From contig PQWQ01000001.1 in assembly GCA_002943765.1 (NCBI GenBank), forward strand, positions 2,046,001-2,110,000: a stretch of 64,000 nt of DNA, read 5' to 3'. The first letter of the stretch is position 1. Each line of letters opens with the position of its first letter. Origin of the DNA: Psoroptes ovis. Its lineage: Eukaryota; Arthropoda; Arachnida; Sarcoptiformes; Psoroptidae. Shown in pieces: positions 14,464-29,944 of the stretch. The translations under genes were made by a program, and so were the position numbers. Under the pieces are notes generated by a model that searched no databases, was not told where the DNA came from, and was given only the letters and a program-made list of their open reading frames with translations.

Positions 14464-16078
14464 TCAAGATTTATGCTGTTCCCAAATTTGTATGTATGCT
14501 TCGGATAATGTAATCATCTGTGGTAATATTTCTGTAACATGTAAATCTTGTATTTCGAACCATTTTCCAGTACCCTAAGTGTTCGTGACAAAAACAATTA
14601 GATGATTGGTTAATATGTAAAAAAACATGAATTAGATACCTTATGTAGAATATGAATACGATACGTTCCTTTGCCAGATTCTGGTTGTCCATCATGAACA
14701 ATATTTGCAATTAGATCATAAACGACTTTTACATTTTGTTTTTCATTCGATAATTGATCCGTAAACAATTCAGATAGATCAACATTTTTGATTGGAAAAT
14801 TGACGATTGTTGGATTTTTTTCCAAGAAAAATGTATTCCTTGTGAAGCGTTTTATATAAAGAATGAGATGTCTGGGGAATTTGGTAATCACGAAACGTTT
14901 CAAATATGAATCTTTGTATGTTTTGTATTCTTTTTCCGATACGCCATCGAATTTAGCCAACAAGTGACTTAATGGAACTTGTGGTATAATATTTTCACTC
15001 ATTTCATCACGAAACAATGGTGTTGGTGGCAAATCAAGTGTGAGATAAAGGAAATTTCCATCTTCACATTTTTCTGCATACTCTTCATTTTCCATTAATT
15101 GCAGCTTTTCTTCGATTGTCCGATCAATCGGAATGACTTTTCTGGTGTATATTTTCATGGAACCTCTAAATGTATTGAAAACGATTGATGAATCATCTTT
15201 ATTGGTGCCTTTCATTGCCAAGTGTAAAGCATTCAAAAACCAGCTAAGAAAATCGATTGGATCACCTTGACGGGTGATTTGAAAACGTTTTTTTGATGAT
15301 AATACAACCGCTTGTAACATTTCATGCGGCGAGACGTGTGCTTTGAAATTTCTCGGATTCCATAATTTACGTAATAATTCGCCAAATCTTTGTAGTAATA
15401 ACGACGAATGTTCTTGATTATTTTGCTTCACAAATATTTCATAATTGGATTCAATAAGAAAATAATTTCTAATCGTTTTTACATGTGATAAAGCCTGCAA
15501 AATGACATTACAATAGTCATTCTCTTTGATGTTGTTGAGGCCCACGATTCCGGGCAGATAAGCAGTGCCATCATAAGCAATGGACAATTTGTTATTTTTG
15601 TCCAACTTTTTGATTTCATTAATCGAAAACGTTGGCTTTAATACGTAGACAATATCGTCTAATGATGAATCGATGATTTGATAATTATCTGGTAGACAAT
15701 AAAACTTTAATGTATGAAGATTTAAATAAACATGATGACCACATGACACGGAATGCATATATGCATGTGTACCGATACCACGACCTGTCAACATTCAAAT
15801 ATGGGCAAATCAATTATCAATTAATTATTTGAATCAAATGACATATACTTACCTTGAAAATATTTTCCACAAACCAAACATGCATAAACATTTATTTTCG
15901 ATAAAGATATTGAACATAATTTTTCAAAATCAAAATCTAATACTCCTCGATTAATTGTATCTAAATATGGACAATGTCTAGAACGATTATCATATTTCGA
16001 TGAACTTGTTGCTGATGGCAATTTTATTTTTTCATTTTCGTTCAACTCTTCAGTTGAAGATAATTTTCTTTTGGACAT
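14464..16078 (-). CDS. USP39: USP39 (U4/U6.U5 tri-snRNP-associated protein 2, Sad1 homologue)
   Basis: Three exons: 16078..15853, 15784..14640 and 14574..14464 (493 aa), with introns of 68 and 65 bp, both GT-AG. The protein has an N-terminal UBP-type zinc finger (HCPYLD, YACLVCGKYFQG, GTHAYMHS, LNLHTLKFYCLPDNY) and a ubiquitin-hydrolase fold close to animal USP39 throughout (LPGIVGLNNIKENDYCN; LWNPRNFKAHVSPHEMLQA; QGDPIDFLSWFLNALH; GTGKWFEIQDL; ITLSEAYIQIW). Family knowledge: USP39 is a catalytically dead deubiquitinase needed for tri-snRNP maturation and spliceosome assembly in the nucleus. Consistent with this, Asp stands where active USPs have the nucleophilic Cys, and the His box is not of the catalytic type. 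The start at 16078 gives MSKRKLSS; an in-frame codon 36 nt upstream is a weaker alternative. The N-terminus is shorter than the 565-aa human protein. Head-to-head with NEMF. Confidence 0.95.
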
Positions 16079-16275
16079 TTTATTCCAATAATTCACGAAT
16101 TTTATGTAATTCAATCAAATTGAATCTTCTTTTTTCGGCATTTGGCACAAAAAAAGAAAGCTCTGTTCGAATAAAAGGTGACGCAATTTTTTTGTTTACA
16201 TTTTGTTTATTTTGATTCATAAACAAAATTTAAGATTGAAATTAAATATAAATTGATTCTAATAAAAGAAAAAAA
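16079..16275. promoter_or_regulatory. Divergent promoter region shared by USP39 and NEMF
   Basis: Only 197 bp separate the two start codons, which point away from each other. The segment must therefore hold both 5' UTRs and both core promoters unless distant untranslated exons exist. I see no clear TATA box in a canonical position. The role is inferred from gene orientation alone. Confidence 0.55.
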
Positions 16276-18927
16276 ATGAAAAATCGCTTTACCACATTAG
16301 ATTTGATAGCGATTATACCTGAAATCAGCGAAAAATTATGTGGCAATCGTGTTTATCAAATATATGATATTGACAATAAAACATTTTTGATACGATTCTC
16401 GCATCCAGCACATGACAAAAATGCAAATGAAGAACATTTAAAGCAAATGTTATTATTAGAGTCAGGTATTCGGTTACATTTGACTGAATATGATTGGCCC
16501 AAAAACACATGTCCATCTGGTTTTACGATGAAATTACGTAAACATTTGCGTAATAAACGTTTAGAATCAATCAAACAGATTGGTATTGATCGTGTGATTG
16601 ATTTGCAATTCGGCACATTAGATTATTGCAATCACGTTATAATCGAGCTTTACAGCAAAGGCAATATCATATTGACCGATAAGGATTATTCCATTCTCAG
16701 TTTACTGCGAATGCATAAAGACGCCAAAACCAATGTGAATATTTCTGTCAAACAAATATATCCGATTAATCAAAATAATTATATTAATAATCAAAACGGC
16801 AAAATCACCAAAAGTCGTATTGAAAACATCATCAAAACGGCCCCTAAAGATGCCAATAATTTTAGAAAATTATTTAATCCACATTTTTTATATGGTCCTA
16901 ATCTGTTGGAACATTCAATCATGAAAATAAAAAATCTAAGTAAACAATCAGAGATAAATAACATAAAAATAACATTGAATGATGTGGATTGGCTGTTGGA
17001 TGTGTTTGAATATGCTGAGACAATTATCGAAAAAATACGCTCATCCAAACAATCAAAAGGCTATTTGACGATGAGAATTGAAAGAAAACCAAATACAAAT
17101 GAAGAAATCCGTATAAATGATGAATTTCATCCATATCTGTTTAGACAAATTGAAATTGAAAATAGATTTGAAGAATATGACAGTTTCAATAGAGCTGTCG
17201 ATATATTCTTTTCATCGATGGAAGCACAGCGTATCGAATCTAAAGTTGTACAACACGAAAAGCAAGCAATGAAAAAATTGGAATCAATCAAAAAAGACCA
17301 TGAATCGCGAGTGGAAAATCTAATAAAATTACAAGAGATTGACAATAAAAGGGCCGCATTAATTCAGAATAACATTGAATTGGTTGATAGTGCTATTTCT
17401 GTATTGCGAAGTGCAATCGCCAATAAATATTCATGGGAAATGATTGCCGAAATGGTTAAAGATGCACAAGATGCTAATGATCCGATTGCTTCTAGAATTC
17501 AAGCATTAAAATTGGATAAGAATTCATTCAGCATTTTATTATATGATCCATATGATGAAAATGATGATCCCAGTCGAAACGCAATGGTTGTTGATGTGGA
17601 TATTGATTTGAGTGCATATGCTAATGCAAGAAAATACTATGATCATCGTAAAGATGTGGCTAAAAAAGAAAAGAAAACATTGGATCACACTGAAAAAATA
17701 TACAAAAATGTTGAACGTAAAGTTAAACAAGAATTGAAAGAAACATCGATCAAAACCAGCATTGTAATGGCCAAAAAGACTTTGTGGTTTGAAAAATTTT
17801 TCTGGTTTATCAGTTCTGAAGGTTATATAATAATTGCTGGTAGAGATGCACAACAAAACGAATTAATCGTCAAACGTTATTTGAACAAAAACGATTTGTA
17901 TGTGCATGCTGATATTCATGGTGCCACATCAGTTGTGATCAAAAATCATACCGACAAAACTGATATTCCTCCTAAAACAATCAATGAAGCAGCTAATATG
18001 GCTGTTTGTTATAGCGCATCATGGGACGCAAAAGTTGTATCAGCTGCTTATTGGGTTTATAGCCACCAAGTACAAAAGACAGCACCGACTGGTCAATATT
18101 TATCTGTTGGATCATTCATGATCCGTGGCAAAAAAAATTATATTCCATTGCAAAATTTGATACTTGGCTTTGGCATTTTGTTTCGTATTGATGATGAAAG
18201 TTTAGAAAATCGCATGAAAGACAATAAAATTAAGCCAATAATCGATCAGAATGAAGATGAAAATGATAGTGAACAATTTCCTGATACAAAAATCAAATAT
18301 CAGAATTTGATGGAATCATATACAAATAATGCAAATGATGATGAAAATGATTATACCATTGTAAACACTGGTGAAAATGTAAAGAAAAAAATTAAAATGT
18401 TTTCACAGAAAACAGCAGCGAAACAAATGAAAAAAAGGGCAAAAAATGAGAAAAAAAATCCGGTGACAAAAAATAATGATGATAATGCCGAAGTGACAGT
18501 TACAAGTGAACCAGTCGAAAACATTGATACAAATGATGATATTCATGATGATGATGATGATAATCAAAGTGAAAACAATGATGATGCTAATAACGATGAA
18601 GATATTCAAGAAGAATTGAACAAATATAACATGGACAGCCAAAGAATAATTTCTTCATTAATAGCGAATCCATCACCAGATGACAATCTTTTATATGCCA
18701 TTCCAGTTTGTGGTCCATATTCGGCAATGCAATCATATAAATATAAAGTGAAAATAATTCCTGGCACTACCAGACGCGGTAAAGCATCCAAAACGGCATT
18801 GATGCTGTTCTTGAAAGAAAAACTAGCAACTGATCGAGAAAAAGATTTGCTAAAAACGTTGAAAGATCAGGAGATTTCTAAAAATATGCCAGCCAAAGTG
18901 AAAATTGTCGCGAGGATTAATAAATAA
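16276..18927 (+). CDS. NEMF: NEMF / Caliban (Rqc2-family ribosome quality control factor)
   Basis: An uninterrupted 883-aa ORF starts MKNRFTTLDL, matching the family N-terminus. Order: NFACT-N domain with NKTFLIR, LLLESGIRLH and GIDRVIDLQFG; coiled-coil middle at about 310-480; NFACT-R domain from about 516 (YIIIAGRDAQQNE, DLYVHADIHGA, AYWVYSHQVQK, GQYLSVGSFMIRGKKN); acidic Asp/Asn/Glu tail; C-terminal domain from about 803 (YAIPVCGPYSAMQSYKYKVKI). The Asp-Arg pair known to be needed for tRNA-dependent CAT tailing is present at D105/R106. Family knowledge: NEMF binds the stalled 60S-peptidyl-tRNA complex, recruits Listerin and drives C-terminal Ala/Thr tailing. The lack of introns is notable because its neighbours are split. 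It is convergent with NXF1, with 128 bp between stops. Confidence 0.96.
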   Translation: MKNRFTTLDLIAIIPEISEKLCGNRVYQIYDIDNKTFLIRFSHPAHDKNANEEHLKQMLLLESGIRLHLTEYDWPKNTCPSGFTMKLRKHLRNKRLESIKQIGIDRVIDLQFGTLDYCNHVIIELYSKGNIILTDKDYSILSLLRMHKDAKTNVNISVKQIYPINQNNYINNQNGKITKSRIENIIKTAPKDANNFRKLFNPHFLYGPNLLEHSIMKIKNLSKQSEINNIKITLNDVDWLLDVFEYAETIIEKIRSSKQSKGYLTMRIERKPNTNEEIRINDEFHPYLFRQIEIENRFEEYDSFNRAVDIFFSSMEAQRIESKVVQHEKQAMKKLESIKKDHESRVENLIKLQEIDNKRAALIQNNIELVDSAISVLRSAIANKYSWEMIAEMVKDAQDANDPIASRIQALKLDKNSFSILLYDPYDENDDPSRNAMVVDVDIDLSAYANARKYYDHRKDVAKKEKKTLDHTEKIYKNVERKVKQELKETSIKTSIVMAKKTLWFEKFFWFISSEGYIIIAGRDAQQNELIVKRYLNKNDLYVHADIHGATSVVIKNHTDKTDIPPKTINEAANMAVCYSASWDAKVVSAAYWVYSHQVQKTAPTGQYLSVGSFMIRGKKNYIPLQNLILGFGILFRIDDESLENRMKDNKIKPIIDQNEDENDSEQFPDTKIKYQNLMESYTNNANDDENDYTIVNTGENVKKKIKMFSQKTAAKQMKKRAKNEKKNPVTKNNDDNAEVTVTSEPVENIDTNDDIHDDDDDNQSENNDDANNDEDIQEELNKYNMDSQRIISSLIANPSPDDNLLYAIPVCGPYSAMQSYKYKVKIIPGTTRRGKASKTALMLFLKEKLATDREKDLLKTLKDQEISKNMPAKVKIVARINK

Positions 18928-19055
18928 ATAATTAATGAAGCAAAAATTGATTTACATCAATTATATTCATAATTGAATGAATTCATTTTATTAATGATAA
19001 AATAAAAAATCCGAAAATAATTGTTTTATTTTAACGAAAAAGAAAAATCATATCA

Positions 19056-21980
19056 TTATAAATTAATAAATGCTTCAGGTGGTAATGCATTAGCTTGTTT
19101 CAATTTTAAAAATACATCAAACGCTAAGGCATAATTGTATCCATTTTCTTCCAGACATTGTATTGAAAATTGTCGATTCATTTTGGTTTCTTGTTGGAAT
19201 TTTTTGATAATTTCTTCACGTTGATTATTATTGTTAACAATAATATTGGTTCCTGTCAGTATTGGATCACTTAACGCAATCGCTGGTGCTGTTGTGGAAG
19301 GTGATTGTTGCTGCAGTTGATTGAACATGGAATTCGTACTCATCGATTGCTCCACCATATTTGTCACGTTTGTAGAACTTTGTTTTTCAATCAATTGCTT
19401 TTGTTCATTAATTTGTTTAATCTAATGAGATATTGAATGAATAAATGAAAATGGATTTCAATGTGCAAATTGATATTTACCGATGGGGGTGAAATCATGA
19501 ACATTTCATTCATAATCACGAATCCATTATTTTGTGGTACGAGAAAAAATGTCCGACAAAATGATCTGAATGAATTTTGAGTGCGATATGTTTCTTGCAA
19601 TAAACCATTAACGACAACATTGATAAAATCTTTACTGAAAAATGGTATATCAACAAGAAATGTTTCCAAAAAATGTTTGGTTACTGGCAATTTATTCAAA
19701 AATGATACAATATCAACATTCGATGTTTTCACATATTTTATCCATAAGCTTTCATCACGTAAACGATGTAAATTATGTGATTCTTTCAATATCAATTCAT
19801 TCGATTTATACAAGCTGGTAACGAAAATTCAAAAAAAAAATTATCAAATATTTCATTCGTTGTGAGATTTATTCTAGACATACTTATTATTATTTGATGT
19901 AACACTATGGGTAAATGTTGCCGAATCATGATAGGCAACCATTAATTGCTGCCGTGATTCTGAATCATACATACGAAAATATTCCTTCAAAAAACCAGTG
20001 ATAAATGTTTTCAAGCTATCATCAGGGATGAACGAGCCTTTTGTTTCGGGTAAATTTTCTGCTACAGATATATCGAATCCGATTACGCTCGGCAACTCTT
20101 CTTTATCCTTAAATGAAATTAAATTCAAAAATTAGAGTGGATTTAAGTAGAATTTTGAAGCTTAGAAAACTTACCAATGTTTTTAAATTTGGAAATAATT
20201 TTCTTATAGCGCTAAGAATCGATTGAAGAAATATATAGGAATAAAAAATGAATAAAAATTTTTTAGAAATATTTTTTAAAGGATAAAATTATATTTAGAT
20301 GATATTGAAATGATTAGAAGAAAATTTTCTATGTTAGAAAAGTTTCTAAAGTATTGACCGATTGTATTGAATCAATATAATGATTTTTTATTGCCTTTAA
20401 AAAGATTTTTTGAATAATAAATTTTTTTATAATCATCGATATTATTCATTTCAATGATAAAATCCGATTAATAATTTCATGAAATTTGCGTATACAAAAA
20501 TCATTTTGATAGAATTTCATTATTATCATTTTTTCAATTTCAAATTTCTCAATTTTTTCCATACCAAAGCATATTCATGATAATCCGAGATTCTTGAAAA
20601 TAAATTCCAAGAATTGAATAATATGGAACAGAATGAAATCAATACTTTTTAAAAATATTCATGTTATTATCATTCTGATTCTTAATTGTAATTCTTGAAA
20701 TATTCAGAATAATCTATCATGATTTTTGTCGCATTTATTTCATTTTTTTTTAAAAATCAAATACATATTCAACCTTGATTGATTAATGGTTATTTTTGTT
20801 GTAAGATTACGGATTTTCATCAATGAATCAAAATTCACAAGGCAATCAAATCACATATCGATACTAAAGTGAAAGGTATTTTTGGGCCTAGTAACACGGA
20901 ATGTCAACAACATTGAGGATAATGAAAAATTTAATAATTCATCAGCGAATGAAATCTTTAAATAGAATAAAATGTACAAAACAAACCTGACATATGTGGC
21001 TGTACTTGGATATTTATTTATTAATGGATTGCCTTCTAAATCCAATTCGAAAAGATCTAAATGTTTTATATGCTCTAATTGTTGTATATCGTTTATCTAT
21101 TTTTGGAGAAATTATATTCGAATTAATGAACAAAATGTTGAATGATTTCATTATTTACATTATTTTTTGATAAATTCAATGCTTTTAACCGAGCAAGTTT
21201 GGATAATTCTTTCAATGGTTCAATCATATACAATTTATTATCACTTAAATTGATACCGATGGTATTTGGTGCATTTTCATTGATTAATCGTACGATATTG
21301 GTCAAAATATTTGGTCGATTCAGCATGATGTATAAACCTTGATTTTTAAGATCGGTACATTCACAAAATTTACTCAAATCCATTATATCAGTTTGTGCAT
21401 TGTATTGTGAACTCATTGCTATTTTAATCAATTGTAAACTATTTTCATTCATCTGGATGATTGGCGGAGGAGATGGTTGAGTTAATATTATTAAATTATA
21501 ACCACTCAGCGTTTTAATTCTTCGACTCAAACTACGTAACGCATCAGCTTTATCATGACCATTGACATAAAATGTACAATTATTTTGTCCAATATGATAA
21601 TTATAAAATATAATTTCATCATCCATATCGTCTAAATTTTCTTTTATCAATTGTTTTATGTAATTTTGTTCATATTTATTACCATTTGGTATAATAACTT
21701 TGAAAAAATCTTCGGCTCTTTTTCTCGTTTGTTGTTCATTCTGTTTATAATTATTTTGCGACCGACTATTAACAGTGTTATTACTTCTAGATGGATTATT
21801 ATTATATTTTTTATTTTGATTTTTTTGTTTTCTTGAGCCCAAACGATTGCGAATATTGGCCGTACGATCATCATGTTGATTATATTGATTATAATTATCA
21901 TTAGTATTAAATTGCCGATTTCGATTATTATTATTGTTATTATTATATTGATGTTGATATCTAGGATTACGGCTCATCAT
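19056..21980 (-). CDS. NXF1: NXF1 (nuclear RNA export factor 1, TAP / small bristles)
   Basis: Six exons: 21980..21159, 21096..20987, 20211..20175, 20107..19884, 19814..19481 and 19421..19056 (630 aa). All junctions are GT-AG and phase-consistent. Domains in order: Asn/Arg-rich N-terminus; RNP-type RNA-binding domain (FFKVIIPNGNKYE); LRR domain (NAPNTIGINLSDNKLY, LKALNLSKNN, LDLEGNPL); NTF2-like domain (LKEYFRMYDSESRQQLMVAYHD; FVIMNEMFMI); C-terminal TAP-C/UBA-like domain (FSIQCLEENGYNYALAFDVFLKLK). Family knowledge: it pairs with NXT1/p15 and carries bulk mRNA through nuclear pores via FG nucleoporins. I start at MMSRNP (21980) because residues further upstream look like untranslated sequence. 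Four introns are 59-69 bp; the one between exons 2 and 3 is 775 bp. Confidence 0.94.
20212..20986 (-). other. Long cassette-type intron of NXF1 (between 110-nt and 37-nt exons)
   Basis: This 775-bp GT-AG intron is more than ten times longer than the other introns of the gene. The flanking exons are exactly 110 nt (21096..20987) and 37 nt (20211..20175). If it is retained, the reading frame continues about 45 codons into the intron and stops at 20851, giving a form truncated within the LRR domain. The intron itself is AT-rich and I see no second gene in it. Confidence 0.7.
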
Positions 21981-22882
21981 TATTTCTTGAGAATATGTAG
22001 AATTCAATCGAATTAATAAATCGTATTTCGTAACAATAACAAAAAATATCAAAACAAACCGAAAATTTCAAAAACACGAACTCGTGAGCTCGAGCTAAAA
22101 ATTGTGATACTATTCATAAATACAAGTACGCAATTTTTTCTTTCATATTTGGCGCCTCAATTCAAAGAAAAAAAGAAATTCGTAACGCGCAAATCAATAA
22201 AATTGAAATGATTCCAATTAAAATGAATTAAATTTTCAATTTACTTAAACTTATGAAGTACATGGTCATTACATCATTAATGATTTCTAATTAACTGGTA
22301 AACATTAATTAACTTGACCCTTTACTTTGTTGATTAACTATTTAATTCTATTATTTAAGTTTTTCAATGTTCAAACTTTTGCCTTGAAAATTCACTTGAA
22401 AATTTAAACTGAGGATGACATGAATTTGTTTGAAACAACGCAAAATCAATCAAAATTCTTCCCCAAAAATATTTGCGTCATTTATTCTATAGATGATAAT
22501 TCAAAAAAATAAAAAAAAAATCCTATCATCCATTCAGTGTTCATCATTTTCTTGTAATGTTTCTGCAAATTTGAAAAATGTAAATACAACTTTTTTTTCT
22601 ACACTTGATTTGAATCGATTAATGAGAAAGAAAATAAGAATTCGATTTATTTTGATTATGTATGGAAAAAAAGTGATAAAATGATAAGTCTAAATAAATT
22701 AAATCGTCTATAAAACAAAATAAAATCAAATTATAACCATCAAACTGAATAAAAATATGGCAAACATCTAGTCACAAGACTTTCAATGCCAATAATCATA
22801 AATATCAAATAATATAATATATCAACCATTCAAATATATATTGGTTTATGGTACTCTACGATTAAATAATTTCAATTACAAA
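21981..22882. other. Intergenic region between divergent NXF1 and GPCR genes
   Basis: About 900 bp of AT-rich sequence lie between two divergent starts. It should contain the NXF1 5' UTR and promoter and that of the receptor gene. A short plus-strand ORF at 22493-22684 has no recognisable domain. Nothing else seen. Confidence 0.5.
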
Positions 22883-25764
<2,882 letters not shown>

Positions 25765-26364
25765 TATTATTATTAATATTATTAAAAAACATCATTTTGC
25801 AAAGTTTGTATTTCGATAAGAATTCATTCATCATCATCAATATCGACTTATCATCATCATTGATGACAACTTGTTCGTATATTAGAAAAAACATCAATAT
25901 TATTATTACTTGATATCAATCTTAATAATAATAATAATGTTGAAATCATGTCCATAATATGAAATATAATCCTAAAAAAATATTTATATTTTGAAATAAA
26001 TTCATTTATCAATATTGTAAATTCAATTTATTTTAAAAAGTTTAATATTTTTATATTATCAAATTATTACATATAAATACATTTATCTAATCTATTTTAA
26101 TTATAACAAATATTCTTATGTGTATTTTAATGAAATACTTCAAAAATATATGCAATCATTCATTTATTAATACAATTGGCTACATTGAATTCAAAAAATG
26201 ACGAAAAATTATTATTAATTTGTAACATTCATACAAATATATGAATTATATACTGATATTGCATATTTCAAGCTTATAATCTTATCATGATCTCGAGAAG
26301 GAAAAAAATATCAAATAAATAAATAAGAAAATGATTATGAAGAATCAAATATTATTTTATTTCA

Positions 26365-26386
26365 TTTTTTTTTTTTTTTTTTTTTT
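26365..26386. repeat. Poly-T run (22 T)
   Basis: An uninterrupted 22-T homopolymer, useful mainly as a caution for sequencing accuracy at this site. Confidence 0.95.
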
Positions 26387-26976
26387 GATATTTTATTTCA
26401 TTCATTCATATTTATTTTCGGCTGAAATTATTATATTTTGTCATAAATATATGAAAATAAAAATATAAATTTCCAACCATGATCAATCAATCTAACTTTA
26501 TGCGTACATTATTATTATTAAGACTAAATTAAATCTAATTTTATTTATCTTTCTACGATTTTTGTATGATTCTTTGAAACTATGATCTTATATCATTCAT
26601 AATCTTGTATCAGTGTATATCTGCTGATATGATGAAAAATATCATTAAATGAATAAATTACTCAAGTTGAATTGGTATATATGTAACATATATGTCTTAA
26701 TGAAATGAATAATATACTCTAATGTAATATCATATGAATTTGTCGACGAAACGAAAAAAAAAAACGAAAATTTAATCAAAACAAAATTCTTTATCGAAAA
26801 AATAATAATGATTATTCTGGATTCTAGATTTTTGGATTTATTAGTAATAATGACTTACTTCAGAATATCAACAATAAAAACATCTCGGATAAGAATAATT
26901 CAATTTTAATGGTTGGTATTTGTGTTCGTATGAATAAATGAATAAAAAAAAGGAAAATAATGATAATGATACTTGT

Positions 26977-27049
26977 CAACAACAACAGCAACAACAACAA
27001 CTACAAACGACAACAACAACCAACGAAAACAACAACTGCAAAAGCAGCA
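26977..27049 (+). repeat. CAA-rich low-complexity tract
   Basis: Runs of CAA triplets are interspersed with CAG, CTA and ACG, ending in a short GCAGCAG stretch. Read on the plus strand one frame gives Gln-rich peptide, but no flanking coding sequence supports an exon. I treat it as a microsatellite-like repeat. Confidence 0.8.
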
Positions 27050-29888
27050 GTAAAATTCATTGCAGTCATACTGATAAATTCATTACCATTCATTAATTTC
27101 ATCTATTTTTTTCATGGTTATTCAATGATTAATCAATGAAGAAAAAGAAAAAGAATCGCGAAAAAAAATGCAAAATACAAAAACAAACAAACAAATGATG
27201 ATGATTATACAAACAAATAATCAAAAAATCAAACAGCAACAGTCAATATTCCATTCAGTTGATTCAATTTATTATTATCAAAAATGTAAATAATATTCAA
27301 CAACGACAGCGAAAAAAGGATTAAAAATTAATAAGTTTTGCTTAGTTTCAACAAATATTTGTCATTGTCATCTATTCTCAATATATCTGTCGAGAGAGAA
27401 TGTCATTTGTTTTTGTTGATTCGTTGATTTATCAAGCCTGGAGAAATAAATAAATTTTTGACAAAATTTTGTTTTTTTATTTTTATCCCCCGAGTGATGA
27501 AACAAACAAAATCAATTCATTATTCAAATACATAAAAATCAATTCGAGAAAAAAAATCCATTGAAATCGTTGTTTTTCAGGGAATTTTTCGGTTATAATT
27601 TCGTTTGAATTCATTGCCAGAACCCGAACCAACAACAGAATCAGTGTTAGAGAGGTAAAGAAGGAGCAAAGACGAGGAAAAATTTGTCAAAAATTCAAAA
27701 ACATGAAGAATTTTTGTTTTGGACTGAACAAAAATATTAAAACAAAAGTTTACTATCTAATTAGATTAAATATGCCAATATTTATTGTGCCAATCACTAT
27801 TCACTACTGTCAATGATTATATTTGTTAAGATTGAGACAATAATTATCGAATGATGATGGGCCATTTATTTATTTGAAATTTTGGAATTTTTAAGAAATT
27901 TTTCAAAAATTTCCTTGGAATTCTTTGTAGCATTTCAATTTTTTTAAAATTACTAAGTCCTGCTTTTGTCCCCATTTTGTACTGAATAAACCGTAAAGAA
28001 TCGACAATCAAAGAAAATCTCGAACCAAAGAAATTCATGAGCTTCAAAGCAAATCTTCGAGGTGAAACTTGAAATAAGAATGAAAATTTGAAGAAGAAAA
28101 AATTGAATTTTATCCCGTTTATTCTGCATCAATTCAACATCAAAGTCTTCAGAACAAATTATAGATTGTTGATTTATATCGAAGAAATTCCTTGAAAATA
28201 ATTTCGTATAAAAATTATTCAAAATTATTGAATCTCAATGACGATTTGAATCGACGATTTGGTGCAAAAATTCGAGATCGAAAATTTATTAATGAAAAAT
28301 TATTTTTTTTAATAATAAATTCTTTCAAATTCGTTTTACGTCATGTCAAAGCGAAAAAATTTACATAATCATGTTGCAACAATTTTGAAATGTGAAATCA
28401 TTGAACAAATGCAAAAATGATACAAAAATAATTTCGCATTGTATCATGACATTTTCAAGAATTTCAAGCAATACAAAGGAGAGAGAAAAAATTAATTATT
28501 CAATTAATTGAATTGAATTAAATTAATTAATACAAAAATTTTTTATCCGTACAAAATTATCATCATTTTTATTCAAATTCATTCGAAATTAAATTAATTC
28601 GAGTTAATTAATGAAAAATTATGTACAAATTATTCGAAATTGAATACCAAAAGAGTTATTCAACTCTCTATTGAATCCGAAGATTCAAAAAAAAAAATTG
28701 CTTGTTCGTCATTCGGTTAATTTGGATTCGGATAAAAACTAGATTATCATTCAATATTCAAATGATCGCCTCTTGAAGTGTTTTTCATATTTTCAGAATT
28801 GATTGAGATTGACTCTTAACGATCTGATGAAGGACAAATATCAAAACTGATTCGATTTAGCCAGTGATAATTGCATGATAATTGCAAAATTCATTGGAAA
28901 TCAATAGATTCAATTAATTAAATTTGATTAAATTGGTTTAATTAACTTGATTTTCAATTAACAATGCTTAATTAACATGGTCATTGTGCAATTGACTCAA
29001 ATTGAATACAGCAAAGTCAAAGTTTTGGCCAATTTTATTCTGTTTTTTTTCTTTTTAAATTGATCATCAATCGATAATGAACACAGATGGAATAGACACA
29101 CACAAAGATTTGTCAGATGATCATTTCAAGACAATTTTCTTGAGAATTTCGCAAAAATTATATTTAGGAAGAATAGTTTTGAAAATTTCATCAATTATTT
29201 CAAATCGTCCAATTTGTTGATTTGATTTTGAAAAAATCCTTATTTGCCCAACGAAAAAAATTGATCCAAGGAAAGTAAGTAAATCATGTCTAAATGATAA
29301 TTGGGAAAAAACTTGGAATAATACAAGCAACAGCCAACAAAAACGAATGATCATTAATTAACATTCATCATCACGATTAAACCAAGATTTAAGATGAAGA
29401 AAAAAACTTTTTTGAGAAATTTTTCTTCATCATTTACATATGAATTCATATGTTCGTGTTTGTATGATGATTCAAAGATTCAAAAGGAAACAAAAATAGT
29501 GGCCAATGGTCGAAAACTAAATCAAAATATATTTATATAAATCTTTATTCCTAATTCAACAACAAACAACAAATGAACAACTGAACAATCAAATTATTAT
29601 TAGATAATTTGATTATCGAACCATTATCATCATCATTGAATTACTCGTTATTATGATTATTCGTCATTATAATTAGTGTTTATTTGTGCATAAATTGAAT
29701 CATATATTTTTCTTTTTTACTTTTTTATAATGAAGTATTAAAATAAATCTTGGTATGTTTTGAACATGTGAATATACATGGATTTACACACACAGATACA
29801 ATCTTTTGTGTATTTAATCATCATTATATTTGAATTATATTAGATATTAAACAGATTTTTTTTTTGCTTACGAAAAAAATCACCTCCG

Positions 29889-29944
29889 TTTCTTTCCTCT
29901 CTCGACATTTATCCCCTTTCTTCCCTCTCTCAACATTTCTCCCC
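29889..29944. repeat. Tandem pair of 28-bp pyrimidine-rich units
   Basis: Two adjacent 28-bp units (29889-29916 and 29917-29944) match at 25 of 28 positions. Both have the form TTTCTT(T/C)CCTCTCTC(G/A)ACATTT(A/C)TCCCC. They sit in a longer polypyrimidine stretch that continues to about 29975 and ends in a TG run. Confidence 0.85.

Noticed and set aside
16325..18791. Antisense ORFs within NEMF
   Set aside because: They overlap a well-recognised 883-aa gene and have no family resemblance.
27844..29354. Minus-strand ORFs in the gene-poor region
   Set aside because: Phe/Ile/Lys/Asn-rich products without motifs, as expected from AT-rich DNA.
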